Shown: one piece after another, positions 53,651 to 64,000 of the stretch | How the letters are laid out: the number at the start of each line of letters is the position of its first letter | Numbering within the stretch: position 1 is the first letter of the stretch | Assembly (NCBI GenBank): GCA_945898095.1 | Contig: CAMDHE010000003.1 | Span: 1-64,000 of the forward strand | Origin: Roseateles toxinivorans | GTDB taxonomy: Bacteria > Pseudomonadota > Gammaproteobacteria > Burkholderiales > Burkholderiaceae_C | Direction of reading: 5' to 3' | Length of the DNA stretch: 64,000 nucleotides | Notes under the pieces: model-generated | Databases searched by the model: none | The model's input: the letters and a program-made list of their open reading frames with translations, nothing else | What the model was told of the DNA's origin: nothing | Position numbers and translations under genes: made by a program

Positions 53651-55147
53651 ATGGCCAGCCGATTCCAATCCCCCGAGGCTGCAGCAGGCTGGTTGCAGCA
53701 AAAAGGTTGCGGCCGCTTGCAGACCGACAGTCGCATGGTCCAGGCCGGTGATGCTTTCATCGCCTGGTCCGGTCATGTCAGTGACGGCCGCAAGTTCGTG
53801 CCCGCGGCCTTGGCAGCAGGCGCCGCGGCCTGCCTGGTCGAAGCCGAGGCTGTCGAAGAATTCGGATTTCCTGCTGCTCAGGTCGCATCCCTGGTCGACT
53901 TGAAGGCGCAAGCCGGGCGGGTCGCAGCGGCTTATTACGAGATGCCCTCGAAAGCGCTCGCGGTGCTGGCCGTGACGGGCACCAATGGCAAGACCTCCTG
54001 TGCCTGGTGGCTCGCGCAGACCTTGTCGCTGCTGGGTCAACGCTGCGGCGTCATCGGCACGCTCGGGATTGGCGAGCCGCCAAGCCCGGACCAGCCGGCA
54101 AGGCTCGAAGAAACCGGGCTGACCACGCCCGACCCGGTGAAGTTGCAATCTGCCTTGCGCTCGATGGCCGATCAGGACTTCAAGGCCTGTGCGATCGAAG
54201 CCTCGTCGATCGGCCTGACCGAGAAGCGCCTGGCGGGCCTTTCGGTGCGGGCGGCCTTGTTCACCAACTTCAGCCAAGACCATCTTGACTATCACCAAGG
54301 GATGGATGCCTATTGGTCAGCCAAGCGAGAGCTGTTTGAATTCGATGGTTTGCAAGCGGCCGTGATCAACCTCGATGACGCCAAGGGCGCCGAGCTGGCG
54401 GCGGAACTGGCCGGGCGTCTCGAAGTCTGGACCTATGGGCTGGAAACACCAGCGCGCTTGAACGCGCATTCGCTGCATTACCGCGACGGCGGCGTGGCGT
54501 TCACCTTGCAGGAGCAGGGCGCCTTGCCGGTCTTGATCGAAACCGGCTTGATCGGTGAATTCAATGTGGCCAATCTGCTCGCTGTCATCGGGGGCTTGCG
54601 TGCGCTTGGGCATGCGCTGGCTTCGATCGTCGCAGTCATCGGCCGGGTGACTCCGGTGCCCGGGCGGATGCAGCGAGTTGGCAACGGCCGGGACCTGCCG
54701 CAAGTGGTCGTCGACTATGCCCACACGCCTGACGCGCTTGAAAAAGCGCTGAATGCCTTGAAGCCACTGACGGCGGCGCGCGGCGGTGATCTGCATTGCC
54801 TGTTCGGCTGCGGCGGTAACCGCGACCAGACCAAGAGGCCGTTGATGGGCGCGATTGCGGCCCGTTTGGCCGACCGGGTCACCATCACCAGCGACAACCC
54901 GCGCCATGAAGATCTGGCAGCCATCATCGCTAACATTGTTGCGGGCTTGCCTGCTGCAGCGCGTCCTTCGATCGAACCCGATCGGCGCGCTGCGATTTTG
55001 CATGCCGTACTTGGCGCCGATCGGCGCGATGTGCTGCTGTTGGCTGGCAAGGGACATGAGGATTACCAGGAATTGGCCGGCTTGCGCAGGCATTTTTCTG
55101 ATCTCGAAGAAGCCCGCCAGGCGCTGCTGTCGAGGGCCGGGCTATGA
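53651..55147 (+). CDS. murE: UDP-MurNAc-tripeptide synthetase
   Basis: VTGTNGKTSCAWWLAQTL; DYAHTPDALEKAL; FGCGGNRDQTKRPLMG; SDNPRHED. Confidence 0.94.
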   Translation: MASRFQSPEAAAGWLQQKGCGRLQTDSRMVQAGDAFIAWSGHVSDGRKFVPAALAAGAAACLVEAEAVEEFGFPAAQVASLVDLKAQAGRVAAAYYEMPSKALAVLAVTGTNGKTSCAWWLAQTLSLLGQRCGVIGTLGIGEPPSPDQPARLEETGLTTPDPVKLQSALRSMADQDFKACAIEASSIGLTEKRLAGLSVRAALFTNFSQDHLDYHQGMDAYWSAKRELFEFDGLQAAVINLDDAKGAELAAELAGRLEVWTYGLETPARLNAHSLHYRDGGVAFTLQEQGALPVLIETGLIGEFNVANLLAVIGGLRALGHALASIVAVIGRVTPVPGRMQRVGNGRDLPQVVVDYAHTPDALEKALNALKPLTAARGGDLHCLFGCGGNRDQTKRPLMGAIAARLADRVTITSDNPRHEDLAAIIANIVAGLPAAARPSIEPDRRAAILHAVLGADRRDVLLLAGKGHEDYQELAGLRRHFSDLEEARQALLSRAGL

Positions 55148-56556
55148 CGATGATTACGCTGGCGCAAGCCCATCAGCTGCTGCTGCCCGCATTGCCAACT
55201 GCGACCTTGGTCGGCGATGGCGGCATCGACATCATCCGTGTGCATAGCGACACGCGCAGTCTGCAGCCCGGCGACCTGTTCATCGCCTTGCGCGGCGAGC
55301 ACTTTGATGCCCATGAATTTTTGCCCCAGGCAGCCGCAGCCGGAGCAGTCGCAGCGCTGGCCGAGCATGGTCTTGCCGAGACCGGTCTACCCGGCATTCT
55401 GGTGCCCGATGTGAAAGTCGCGCTGGGGCTGCTGGCTGCCGCCTGGCGCCGCCGTTTCGACCTGCCCTTGATCGCAGTGACCGGCAGCAATGGCAAGACA
55501 ACGGTGACGCAGATGATCGCCAGCATCCTGTTTGAGTGGCAGGGCAACCATGCGCTGGCCACGGCAGGCAATTTCAACAATGACATTGGCGTGCCCCTGA
55601 CCTTGCTGCGCTTGCGCCAGAACGAGACGCTGCAGCACCGCGTTGCGGTGCTTGAACTCGGCATGAACCATCCCGGCGAGATCGCGCCGCTGGCAGCCAT
55701 GGTGGCGCCGACGGTGGCCTTGGTGAACAACGCGCAGCGCGAGCATCAGGAGTTCTTGCAGACTGTAGAGGCTGCAGCGCGCGAGAACGGTGCCGTGATC
55801 GAAGCGCTCGGCCCTGACGGCGTTGCGGTATACCCGGCCGAAGATCCCTGCGCACCGATCTGGCAGCAACTGGCGGGACCGCGCCATGCCATCAGCTTCG
55901 CGCTGCAGGGGCTGGCTGATGTAAGCGGCAATGCAACTTGGGCAGCAGCCGGCCATTGGACGCTGCAATTGCAATCTCCTGCTGGCGCTGCGCGCTTGTT
56001 GCTGAAAGTCGCCGGTCAGCACAATGTCCGCAACGCCTTGGCAGCGGCGGCTTGCGCCATGGCTGCGGGCGCACCAATGGCTGCAATCGTCGCGGGCCTC
56101 GAACAGTTCCAGCCAGTCAAGGGCCGCTCGCAACTGCAGACCTTGGTGCGCGATGGCCAGCCGCTGGCCCTGATTGATGACAGCTACAACGCCAACCCCG
56201 ACAGTGTTCGCGCCGCGATCGATTTGCTCGCCGGACTGCCGGGCCTGTCCTGGCTGGTCCTCGGTGACATGGGTGAAGTCGGCGACCAGGGGCCGGCATT
56301 CCACGCTGAAGTTGGCGCCTATGCGCAAGCCCGCGGACTGGCAGAACTGTGGACCGCCGGCAGTGCAGCCGCCGATGCCGCCGCTGCTTTCGGCAGCAAG
56401 GCCAGACATTTCGACAATGCCGCTGCGTTGACCGCGGCTTTGCCTGATGCGCCCAAGGTGCGAAATATTTTGATCAAGGGGTCCAGATTCATGCGCATGG
56501 AACAAGTCGTCGCTGCCTTGCAGAACGAGCCGGCCGGAGCACAACATGCTGCTTAG
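55144..56556 (+). CDS. murF: UDP-MurNAc-tripeptide--D-Ala-D-Ala ligase
   Basis: [41 protein letters not shown]. Confidence 0.94.
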   Translation: MTMITLAQAHQLLLPALPTATLVGDGGIDIIRVHSDTRSLQPGDLFIALRGEHFDAHEFLPQAAAAGAVAALAEHGLAETGLPGILVPDVKVALGLLAAAWRRRFDLPLIAVTGSNGKTTVTQMIASILFEWQGNHALATAGNFNNDIGVPLTLLRLRQNETLQHRVAVLELGMNHPGEIAPLAAMVAPTVALVNNAQREHQEFLQTVEAAARENGAVIEALGPDGVAVYPAEDPCAPIWQQLAGPRHAISFALQGLADVSGNATWAAAGHWTLQLQSPAGAARLLLKVAGQHNVRNALAAAACAMAAGAPMAAIVAGLEQFQPVKGRSQLQTLVRDGQPLALIDDSYNANPDSVRAAIDLLAGLPGLSWLVLGDMGEVGDQGPAFHAEVGAYAQARGLAELWTAGSAAADAAAAFGSKARHFDNAAALTAALPDAPKVRNILIKGSRFMRMEQVVAALQNEPAGAQHAA

Positions 56557-57724
56557 CCTGGCGCAATGGCTGCAGGCCCATTACCCCGAGATGGGGTTTC
56601 TGCGGGTCTTCCAGTACATCACCTTCCGTGCAGTGATGGCGGCGATGACCGCCTTGTTGATCGGGCTGGCTTTCGGCCCCTGGGTGATCAGGCGGCTGAC
56701 CGAAATGAAAATCGGCCAGCCGATTCGTCAATATGGCGTCGAGCAGCATCTGTCCAAGAGCGGCACGCCGACGATGGGCGGGGTGCTGATCCTGATCGGC
56801 ATCGGCGTGTCGACCCTGCTCTGGTTCGACTGGAGCAACCGCTTTGTCTGGATCGTGATGCTGGTGACAATGGGTTTCGGCGCCATCGGCTGGGTCGATG
56901 ACTGGCGCAAGGTGGTCGACAAGAACCCGGAAGGCATGCGCAGCCGCGAGAAGTTTTTCTGGCAGTCGCTGATCGGGCTGATCGCCGCGCTTTATCTGGC
57001 CTTCAGCGTTTCGGAGACATCGATTGTTGGTGTTCTGCAGTTGTTCACGCGCTGGGTCACCAGTGGTTTTTCGACCGACCTGCCACCCAAAGCCGACCTG
57101 CTCTTGCCCTTCTTCAAGACGGTCAGCTATCCGCTGGGGGTGTTCGGCTTCATTGCCTTGTCCTATTTCGTCATCGTCGGAACCAGCAACGCAGTCAATT
57201 TCACTGACGGCCTCGATGGTCTGGCGATCATGCCAGTGGTGCTGGTCGGCTCGGCCCTGGGCCTTTTTGCCTATGTGACGGGCTCTTCGGTGTTCGCCAA
57301 ATACCTGCTGCTGCCCTATATCCCCGGGGCTGGCGAATTGCTGATTTTCTGCGCGGCGATGGCCGGAGCCGGTCTGGCATTCCTCTGGTTCAACACCCAT
57401 CCAGCCCAGGTTTTCATGGGCGATGTCGGCGCGCTGTCGCTCGGCGGCGCCCTCGGCACGCTGGCCGTCATCACGCGCCAGGAAATCGTGCTGGGCATCA
57501 TGGGCGGCGTATTCGTCGCCGAGGTGATGTCGGTGATCATCCAGGTCAGCTGGTTCAAGTTCACGAAAAGGAGATACGGCGTCGGGCGTCGCATCTTCAA
57601 GATGGCGCCCTTGCACCATCATTTCGAAAAATCAGGCTGGCTGGAGTCGCAGGTCGTGGTGCGCTTCTGGATCATCACGATGCTCCTGTGTCTGGTTGGT
57701 CTGGCCAGCTTGAAGCTGCGTTGA
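56546..57724 (+). CDS. mraY: Phospho-MurNAc-pentapeptide-transferase
   Basis: [45 protein letters not shown]. Confidence 0.95.
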   Translation: MLLSLAQWLQAHYPEMGFLRVFQYITFRAVMAAMTALLIGLAFGPWVIRRLTEMKIGQPIRQYGVEQHLSKSGTPTMGGVLILIGIGVSTLLWFDWSNRFVWIVMLVTMGFGAIGWVDDWRKVVDKNPEGMRSREKFFWQSLIGLIAALYLAFSVSETSIVGVLQLFTRWVTSGFSTDLPPKADLLLPFFKTVSYPLGVFGFIALSYFVIVGTSNAVNFTDGLDGLAIMPVVLVGSALGLFAYVTGSSVFAKYLLLPYIPGAGELLIFCAAMAGAGLAFLWFNTHPAQVFMGDVGALSLGGALGTLAVITRQEIVLGIMGGVFVAEVMSVIIQVSWFKFTKRRYGVGRRIFKMAPLHHHFEKSGWLESQVVVRFWIITMLLCLVGLASLKLR

Positions 57725-57728
57725 CGCG

Positions 57729-59387
57729 ATGAAAAATCTGCAAGGACTCAAGGTGCTGGTGCTGGGGCTGGGTGACTCCGGCCTGGCCATGGCGGCCTGG
57801 GTCCAGCGCTGCGGCGGGCAAGCGCGGGTCTGGGATTCGCGCGAGCAGCCGCCGCAGCTCGAGCGCCTTCGCAAGGACCTGCCGCAGGTTGAGTTCTTCA
57901 GCGGTTTGCTGGATGAACAAGCGCTGGACCTTGTGCAATTGCTGCTGAAAAGCCCGGGACTGGCCCCGCATGACCCGCGCATCGCAGCGCTGCTTGGCTC
58001 GGCCAGACAGCAGGGCTTGCCGGTGCAGGGGGAACTCGATCTCTTCGCACAGGCGCTGGCTGATCTGAAGCAGGAACGTGGCTATGCGCCGCAGTTGCTG
58101 GCCATCACCGGCACCAATGGCAAGACCACGACGACCTGCATGACCGCGCTGCTGGTCGAACGCGCCGGACGACGCGTCGCGATGGCCGGCAATGTCGGAC
58201 CCAGCATGTTGACGACGCTGTCTGTGGCGCTCGATCAGGAACCGCTGGCGATCGCAGCGCCCGAGAAGGAGATCGTCGCGGCCGAGTTGACCACGCTCGA
58301 GCAGGTCGATGCGATGCTCGATGAAGCGCCACTGCCGATCAAGCCGCCGGTACCCAAAGGTCCGTCTTTCTTGTACCTGCCCGAGGTCTGGGTACTCGAG
58401 TTGTCGAGCTTTCAGCTTGATGGCGTGCAAGGATTCGAAGCCAGTGCAGCCGCATTGTTGAATCTGACTGAGGATCACCTCGACTGGCATGGCGACATGT
58501 CCGCCTATATCAAGGCCAAGGCGCGAGTTTTCGGTCAACAGGCCGTGATGGTGATCAACCGCGACGACCCAAGGGTCGAGGCGCTGGTGCCGGCGCCGTT
58601 GCTGGTCAAACCCTTGCGGGGTCGACCGAAGCTGGTGGGCCGGCAAGTGCTTCGATTCGGACTGAACGCGCCGCAGCATCCGGGCGATTTCGGTCTCGTC
58701 CAGGAAGGCGGCATGTCCTGGCTGGTGCGTGCGCGCGAAGCCGACGAGACGGTCAAGTCCAAACCGAGTGAGGTCGAAGATATATCGCTGCAGCGCCTGA
58801 TGCCGGCCGACGCCTTGCGGGTGCGCGGCCGCCATAACTCGGCCAACGCCTTGGCTGCACTGGCCCTGGCTACCGTCGCCGGTTGTTCACTGGCGCCGAT
58901 GCTGCATGCCTTGCGCGAATACCGGGGCGAGCCGCATCGGGTCGAACATATCGGCACGATCAATGGAGTCGATTTCTACGACGACTCCAAGGGCACCAAT
59001 GTCGGCGCGACCGTCGCTGCGATCAGCGGCCTGGGGCTGGACCGGGCGCCGGCCAGGCTGCTGTTGATACTCGGCGGCGACGGCAAGGGCCAGGACTTCA
59101 GTCCTTTGGCGGATCCGGTTTTTCGCCATGCCCGGGCAGTCGCGCTGATCGGGCGCGACGCAAAGCAGATCGCCGCGGCGCTGAGCGACAGCCCTCTGCC
59201 CATGCAATTCCTGCCTACGCTTGAAGCAGCCACCGAATGGTGCGTGGCGCAAGCGCATAGCGGTGACTCGGTGTTGCTGAGCCCGGCCTGTGCCAGCCTC
59301 GACATGTTCCGCAACTATGAGCATCGTGCCGAAGTCTTTGTCGCTGCGGTGCAGTCGCTGGCGCAGGACCAGGGGATCGCCGCATGA
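57729..59387 (+). CDS. murD: UDP-MurNAc-L-alanine--D-glutamate ligase
   Basis: [58 protein letters not shown]. Confidence 0.93.
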   Translation: MKNLQGLKVLVLGLGDSGLAMAAWVQRCGGQARVWDSREQPPQLERLRKDLPQVEFFSGLLDEQALDLVQLLLKSPGLAPHDPRIAALLGSARQQGLPVQGELDLFAQALADLKQERGYAPQLLAITGTNGKTTTTCMTALLVERAGRRVAMAGNVGPSMLTTLSVALDQEPLAIAAPEKEIVAAELTTLEQVDAMLDEAPLPIKPPVPKGPSFLYLPEVWVLELSSFQLDGVQGFEASAAALLNLTEDHLDWHGDMSAYIKAKARVFGQQAVMVINRDDPRVEALVPAPLLVKPLRGRPKLVGRQVLRFGLNAPQHPGDFGLVQEGGMSWLVRAREADETVKSKPSEVEDISLQRLMPADALRVRGRHNSANALAALALATVAGCSLAPMLHALREYRGEPHRVEHIGTINGVDFYDDSKGTNVGATVAAISGLGLDRAPARLLLILGGDGKGQDFSPLADPVFRHARAVALIGRDAKQIAAALSDSPLPMQFLPTLEAATEWCVAQAHSGDSVLLSPACASLDMFRNYEHRAEVFVAAVQSLAQDQGIAA

Positions 59388-60640
59388 GCGCCATGCTTTC
59401 CATCAGGGAGCTTTCCTCACGCCTGAAAGCGCGCTGGTCAGGCGCTGCTGCAGGTGATGTCCCGGTGCGCGATTGGGTCAATGTCGGCGCCGGTCAGCCG
59501 ACCAAGCTGGCGGGCTTTGACCAGACCCTGGTCTGGGTCGTACTCGCCTTGCTGGGCCTGGGCTTGTTGATGGTCTATTCGGCTTCGATCGCAATGCCCG
59601 ACAACCCCAAATCCAGCCATTACCTGCCAACCCATTTCCTTTTGCGCCATGTGCTGTCGATCCTGTTTTCGCTGTTGGTCGCGCTGACCGTCATGCAGTT
59701 GCCGGTGTCCTATTGGGAACGGGCCGCGCCATGGTTGTTCGTGGTCTCGTTGGTGCTGCTGGTGATCGTGCTCATTCCCTTTATCGGCAAAGTCGTCAAT
59801 GGCGCGCGCCGCTGGTTGCCGCTGGGGGTGATCAACTTCCAGCCTTCCGAGTTGGCCAAGTTGGCGATCGCTATGTATGCCGCCAGCTATATGGTGCGCA
59901 AGATGGAGGCCAGGGAGAACTTCATCCAGGCGGTCTGGCCGATGGCCGCTGCGTTGGCGGTTGTCGGTGTGCTGTTGCTGGCCGAACCGGATATGGGTGC
60001 CTTCATGGTGATTGCGGCGATCGCGATGGGCATTCTCTTTCTCGGCGGTGTCAACGGCCGCATGATTGCCTTGATCGTTGCGGTGCTGGTCGGAGCTTTT
60101 GTGCTGATGATCACCTTCAGCGACTTCCGCCGTGAACGCATCTTCGCCTACCTGAATCCCTGGGATGAAAAATACGCACAGGGAAAAGCCTACCAGTTGA
60201 CTCATTCATTGATTGCCTTCGGGCGTGGGGAATGGACTGGCCAGGGATTGGGGTCGAGTGTCGAGAAGCTGCATTACCTGCCTGAAGCGCATACCGATTT
60301 CCTGCTCGCCGTGATTGGCGAAGAGCTCGGCTTTGTCGGTGTCGCGATCGTCATCTGTGCTTTTTTCTGGATTTCGCGCCGCCTGTTCCACATCGGCCGC
60401 CAGGCGATCGCCCTGGACCGGATCTTCGCCGGCTTGTATGCGCAGGGCATCGGCATCTGGATGGGTGGCCAGGCTTTCATCAATATGGGTGTGAATCTCG
60501 GTGCCCTGCCGACCAAAGGCCTGACCCTGCCTTTGATGAGCTTTGGCGGCTCGGCCATCCTGATGAACTGCATCGCCCTCGCCATCGTCCTCCGCATCGA
60601 TATTGAGAACAGGCAACTGATGCGCGGAGGCCGCGCATGA
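59384..60640 (+). CDS. ftsW: Peptidoglycan glycosyltransferase FtsW
   Basis: SEDS family; [59 protein letters not shown]. Confidence 0.94.
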   Translation: MSAMLSIRELSSRLKARWSGAAAGDVPVRDWVNVGAGQPTKLAGFDQTLVWVVLALLGLGLLMVYSASIAMPDNPKSSHYLPTHFLLRHVLSILFSLLVALTVMQLPVSYWERAAPWLFVVSLVLLVIVLIPFIGKVVNGARRWLPLGVINFQPSELAKLAIAMYAASYMVRKMEARENFIQAVWPMAAALAVVGVLLLAEPDMGAFMVIAAIAMGILFLGGVNGRMIALIVAVLVGAFVLMITFSDFRRERIFAYLNPWDEKYAQGKAYQLTHSLIAFGRGEWTGQGLGSSVEKLHYLPEAHTDFLLAVIGEELGFVGVAIVICAFFWISRRLFHIGRQAIALDRIFAGLYAQGIGIWMGGQAFINMGVNLGALPTKGLTLPLMSFGGSAILMNCIALAIVLRIDIENRQLMRGGRA

Positions 60641-60748
60641 GCGGCTTGCAGCGGAGCGAAAAGCCGGCAAGGCAGCCGGGGCTGTCTTGCATGGCGGTTT
60701 CGGCGCAGCCAAAACAGGCAATTGGTCCGAGGAGGCCGAGCATGAGCG
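60608..60748 (+). repeat. Duplicated ftsW 3' end (36 bp, 105-bp period) around a 69-bp spacer
   Basis: AACAGGCAACTGATGCGCGGAGGCCGCGCATGAGCG (60608-60643) and AACAGGCAATTGGTCCGAGGAGGCCGAGCATGAGCG (60713-60748); [10 protein letters not shown] versus NRQLVRGGRA*. Confidence 0.9.
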
Positions 60749-60848
60749 CATTGATCCGTAGCCCGCTATGCAGGCCAAAGGCCGGAATGCGGGAGGGACT
60801 GTGCGTTGGCGTCGACCGACCCGCATTGCGCTGCGCTGCATGCGGGCT

Positions 60849-60909
60849 ACCGACATGCCGACGACCGACATGCGGACGACCGACATACGGGCGTCCTGTA
60901 TGTCGGCTA
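60849..60909. repeat. 15-bp direct repeats ending in a hairpin, upstream of murG
   Basis: ccgacatgccgacga / ccgacatgcggacga / ccgacatacgggcgt, then CCGACATAC gggcgtcct GTATGTCGG. Confidence 0.85.
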
Positions 60910-60932
60910 CCGCTGCCCAAAGGAGCGCAGGC

Positions 60933-62009
60933 ATGAGCCGCCACCTCGTCATCATGGCCGCGGGTACGGGCGGTCACATCATTCCGGGTTTGGCCGTGGC
61001 CGAGGAAATCATGCGGCGCGGCTGGACCGTCAGCTGGCTCGGTACCGAGCATGGCATGGAGAACAAGCTGGTGCCACCGACCGGATTGCCGCTCGATCGT
61101 CTGGCATTTTCCGGCTTGCGCGGCAAGGGTTTCAAGCATGCCTTCCGTGGTCTCTTCAAGCTGGCCCAGGCTTTCGTCCAAAGCCGGCAGGTGTTGAGCC
61201 ATCGCCGCGCCGATGCGGTGCTGGGTATGGGCGGCTATGTCTGTCTGCCCGGCGGGTTGATGGCATGGCTGATGCGCAGGCCGCTACTGCTGGTCAACGC
61301 CGATGCGGCGATGCTGCTCAGCAACCAGTCCTTGAAGCCGTTTGCCCGGCGGATTGCCTTCGGCTTTGACGGCGCTGCTGCCGCCTCGACGCGCAAGGCC
61401 GTGGTGACCGGCAATCCGGTGCGCGCCGAGATCGAGGAACTGGCCCCGCCAGCACAGCGCTTTGCCGGCCGCAGCGGGCCCTTGAAGCTGCTCGTCGTCG
61501 GGGGCTCGCTCGGCGCCCAGGTGCTGAATCAGACCTTGCCTCAAGCCCTGGTTTTATGGCCGCAAGAACAGCGGCCGCTGGTGGTACATCAGACCGGATT
61601 GGCCAACTTCGCTGCAGTGCAAGCGGCCTATGCCGACGCCGGTGTCGAGGGCGATTTGCGGCCATTCATCGACGACATGGCTGCGGAGTTGGCCGAGGCC
61701 GATCTGGTGATTTGCCGGGCCGGTGCGGTGACGGTCAGTGAGCTCTGCGCCGCCGGACTGCCTTCGCTGCTGGTGCCACTGGTGCTCAGCACCACTTCGC
61801 ACCAACGCGACAACGCCCGCTTCATGGCCCAGCATGGTGCGGCCGTCGACCTACCGCAAGATCAGTTGACAGCCCAACATCTGCATCAATTACTCTGCGG
61901 GCTTGACCGCGCTGCCTTGCTGAGCATGGCTGAAAAGGCCCGCGGCCTGGCACGTCCGCGCGCCGCCAGTCGGGTGGCGGACGAGATCGAAGCGATGGTG
62001 AAGTCATGA
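60933..62009 (+). CDS. murG: Undecaprenyldiphospho-muramoylpentapeptide GlcNAc-transferase
   Basis: [40 protein letters not shown]. Confidence 0.95.
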   Translation: MSRHLVIMAAGTGGHIIPGLAVAEEIMRRGWTVSWLGTEHGMENKLVPPTGLPLDRLAFSGLRGKGFKHAFRGLFKLAQAFVQSRQVLSHRRADAVLGMGGYVCLPGGLMAWLMRRPLLLVNADAAMLLSNQSLKPFARRIAFGFDGAAAASTRKAVVTGNPVRAEIEELAPPAQRFAGRSGPLKLLVVGGSLGAQVLNQTLPQALVLWPQEQRPLVVHQTGLANFAAVQAAYADAGVEGDLRPFIDDMAAELAEADLVICRAGAVTVSELCAAGLPSLLVPLVLSTTSHQRDNARFMAQHGAAVDLPQDQLTAQHLHQLLCGLDRAALLSMAEKARGLARPRAASRVADEIEAMVKS

Positions 62010-63427
62010 AACACGCCGTCAAGAAGATCCATTTCGTCGGAGTCGGCGGCGCCGGCATGAGCGGCATCGCCGAAATCCTGCACAACCTCGGCTACCAGGT
62101 CTCGGGCTCGGATCAGGCAGAAAGTGCAACGACGCAGCGCCTGGCCGGGCTGGGCCTGAAGATCGCGATCGGCCATGACGCTGCCCATGTCGCCGGTGCG
62201 CAAGCGGTGGTGACTTCGACCGCGGTCAAGGGTGATAACGCAGAGGTGATCGCGGCGCGAGCCAGACGCATTCCGGTCGTGCCGCGCGCGGTGATGCTGG
62301 CCGAGTTGATGCGTTTGAAAAAGGGCATTGCGATTGCCGGCACCCATGGCAAGACCACGACAACCTCGCTGGTCACCTCGGTGCTGGCCGAGGCCGGTGT
62401 CGATCCGACTTTCGTCATCGGCGGCAAGCTGATGCGTGCCGGTGCCAATTCGGCACTCGGTTCTGGCGAATACATCGTCGTCGAGGCCGACGAGTCAGAC
62501 GCATCCTTCCTGAACCTGCTGCCGATGCTGGCCGTCGTTACCAATATCGACGCCGACCATATGGAAACCTATGGGCATGACTTCGCGAGGCTGAAAGCGG
62601 CTTTTGTCGAATTCTTGCACCGCATGCCCTTCTACGGCGCGGCCGTGCTCTGCGGCGACGATGCCGGCGTGCGCTCGATCATTCCTCTGCTGTCGCGCCC
62701 TGTCATCAGCTATGGCCTGGGTGCGGAAAATCAGGTCCGAGCGGTTGACTTGCAGGCCTTGCCCGGCGGCCAGATGCGTTTCACCGTGCTGCGCAATTAC
62801 GGCCAGCCTGAGCACAAATTCCCGGACTTGAAAGTGACCTTGAATCTGCCCGGTGTGCACAATGTGCTGAACGCCTTGGCGGCGATCGCGGTGGCAACCG
62901 AGCTCGAGTTGCCTGACGCACCGATCGTCGCCGCGCTGGAGAAATTCGCCGGTGTCGGCCGGCGCTTCCAGAGCTTCGGTGACTTGCCCGCAAGCGGTGG
63001 CGGCAGTTTTGCGCTGATTGACGATTACGGTCACCATCCGGTCGAGATGGCCGCCGTGCTTGCGGCAGCGCGGGGGGCTTTCCCGGGGCGGCGCATTGTG
63101 CTGGCTTTTCAGCCGCACCGGTACACCCGCACTCGTGACTGTTTCGAGGATTTTGTCCGTGTCATGTCGACCGCCGACATGGTGTTGCTGACCGAGGTCT
63201 ACCCGGCTGGCGAGGCCGCGATCGTTGCGGCCGATGGCCGCTCGCTGGTGCGTGCCTTGCGGGTGGCCGGACGAGTCGAACCCCTGTTCGTCGATGCCGT
63301 GACGGCAATGCCGCAAGCGATTGCCGCACAAGCGCGCGCCGATGATGTCGTGATCGTGATGGGTGCCGGTTCGATCGGAGCCGTGCCTGCGCTGACTGTT
63401 CAACTGCTGAAGGAAGTCCAGCCATGA
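62006..63427 (+). CDS. murC: UDP-N-acetylmuramate--L-alanine ligase
   Basis: [57 protein letters not shown]. Confidence 0.95.
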   Translation: MKHAVKKIHFVGVGGAGMSGIAEILHNLGYQVSGSDQAESATTQRLAGLGLKIAIGHDAAHVAGAQAVVTSTAVKGDNAEVIAARARRIPVVPRAVMLAELMRLKKGIAIAGTHGKTTTTSLVTSVLAEAGVDPTFVIGGKLMRAGANSALGSGEYIVVEADESDASFLNLLPMLAVVTNIDADHMETYGHDFARLKAAFVEFLHRMPFYGAAVLCGDDAGVRSIIPLLSRPVISYGLGAENQVRAVDLQALPGGQMRFTVLRNYGQPEHKFPDLKVTLNLPGVHNVLNALAAIAVATELELPDAPIVAALEKFAGVGRRFQSFGDLPASGGGSFALIDDYGHHPVEMAAVLAAARGAFPGRRIVLAFQPHRYTRTRDCFEDFVRVMSTADMVLLTEVYPAGEAAIVAADGRSLVRALRVAGRVEPLFVDAVTAMPQAIAAQARADDVVIVMGAGSIGAVPALTVQLLKEVQP

Positions 63428-64000
63428 ACCTGGATTTTTCAATCGATCCGCAATCCCTCGGCAAAGTGGCCGTCTTGATGGGGGGCAGTTCGGCCGAACG
63501 CGAGGTCTCGCTGATGTCCGGTGCGGGCGTGCTGCAGGCTCTGCGGGCGACCGGTGTCGACGCGCATGCTTTCGATCCGGCTTCGCAGCCACTGCATCTG
63601 CTCAAGCAGCAAGGCTTTGTCCGCTGTTTTATCGCCCTGCATGGACGGCATGGCGAAGACGGCACGGTGCAAGGCGCACTTGAATTGCTGGGCATTCCCT
63701 ATACCGGCTCGGGTGTGATGGCCTCCAGCGTGGCGATCGACAAGATCACCACCAAGCGTTTGTGGCGGGCCGATGGCCTCAGCACCCCGCGCTGGTTGAG
63801 CCTCGACCGCGACCAGTTGTCCACCGACCTTGTCGACAGGACAGTGGCCGAACTAGGTCTGCCTTTGTTCGTCAAGCCGCCGCATGAAGGATCGAGCATC
63901 GGCATCTCCAAGGTGTCCAACAGCAGCGAGATGCAGGCGGCGTTAGCCAGCGCGGCGCAGTTCGACCGCAGTCTGCTGTGCGAAGAGTTCATCGATGGGC
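63424..64000 (+). CDS. ddl: D-alanine--D-alanine ligase (truncated by window end)
   Basis: [79 protein letters not shown]. Confidence 0.93.
   Translation, partial: MNLDFSIDPQSLGKVAVLMGGSSAEREVSLMSGAGVLQALRATGVDAHAFDPASQPLHLLKQQGFVRCFIALHGRHGEDGTVQGALELLGIPYTGSGVMASSVAIDKITTKRLWRADGLSTPRWLSLDRDQLSTDLVDRTVAELGLPLFVKPPHEGSSIGISKVSNSSEMQAALASAAQFDRSLLCEEFIDG

Overview
The window is about 64 kb of high-GC chromosomal DNA from a probable betaproteobacterium (Burkholderiales-like gene content). It is almost entirely core genome. I saw no CRISPR array, prophage, integrase or transposase. In order it holds: tRNA-Met(CAT); ftsY and ffh tail-to-tail; a ccsA/ypjD-like gene; pilS-pilR; nrdA-nrdB; a PAKKAAA-repeat histone-H1-like gene; a DUF3426-like gene; an aroQ-accB-accC-prmA operon; a tlpA-like gene, mtgA, aroE, a TonB-like gene and an RNB exoribonuclease; a modB-modA-modC-modE operon; a cyanophycin synthetase pair with an ABC exporter and a DUF1854-like protein; a Bug/TctC-like SBP divergent from isovaleryl-CoA dehydrogenase; carbonic anhydrase; aceK; thiolase; acyl-CoA dehydrogenase; copA/copZ-like genes; a Mo-hydroxylase pair; rnpB; an oxidoreductase; an MFS pump; and the dcw cluster mraZ to ddl. 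The most unusual signal is a recurrent 'gene-end echo'. At accC (5' end), isovaleryl-CoA dehydrogenase, thiolase and ftsW (3' ends), a short terminal segment of the gene is repeated next to it. At accC, ivd and ftsW the copies are separated by 65-72 bp hairpin-rich spacers that appear related, while the thiolase copies form a 45-bp tandem. In ivd all differences between copies are synonymous, and in ftsW all but one codon. The mechanism is unknown and everything here was read by eye, with no database search.
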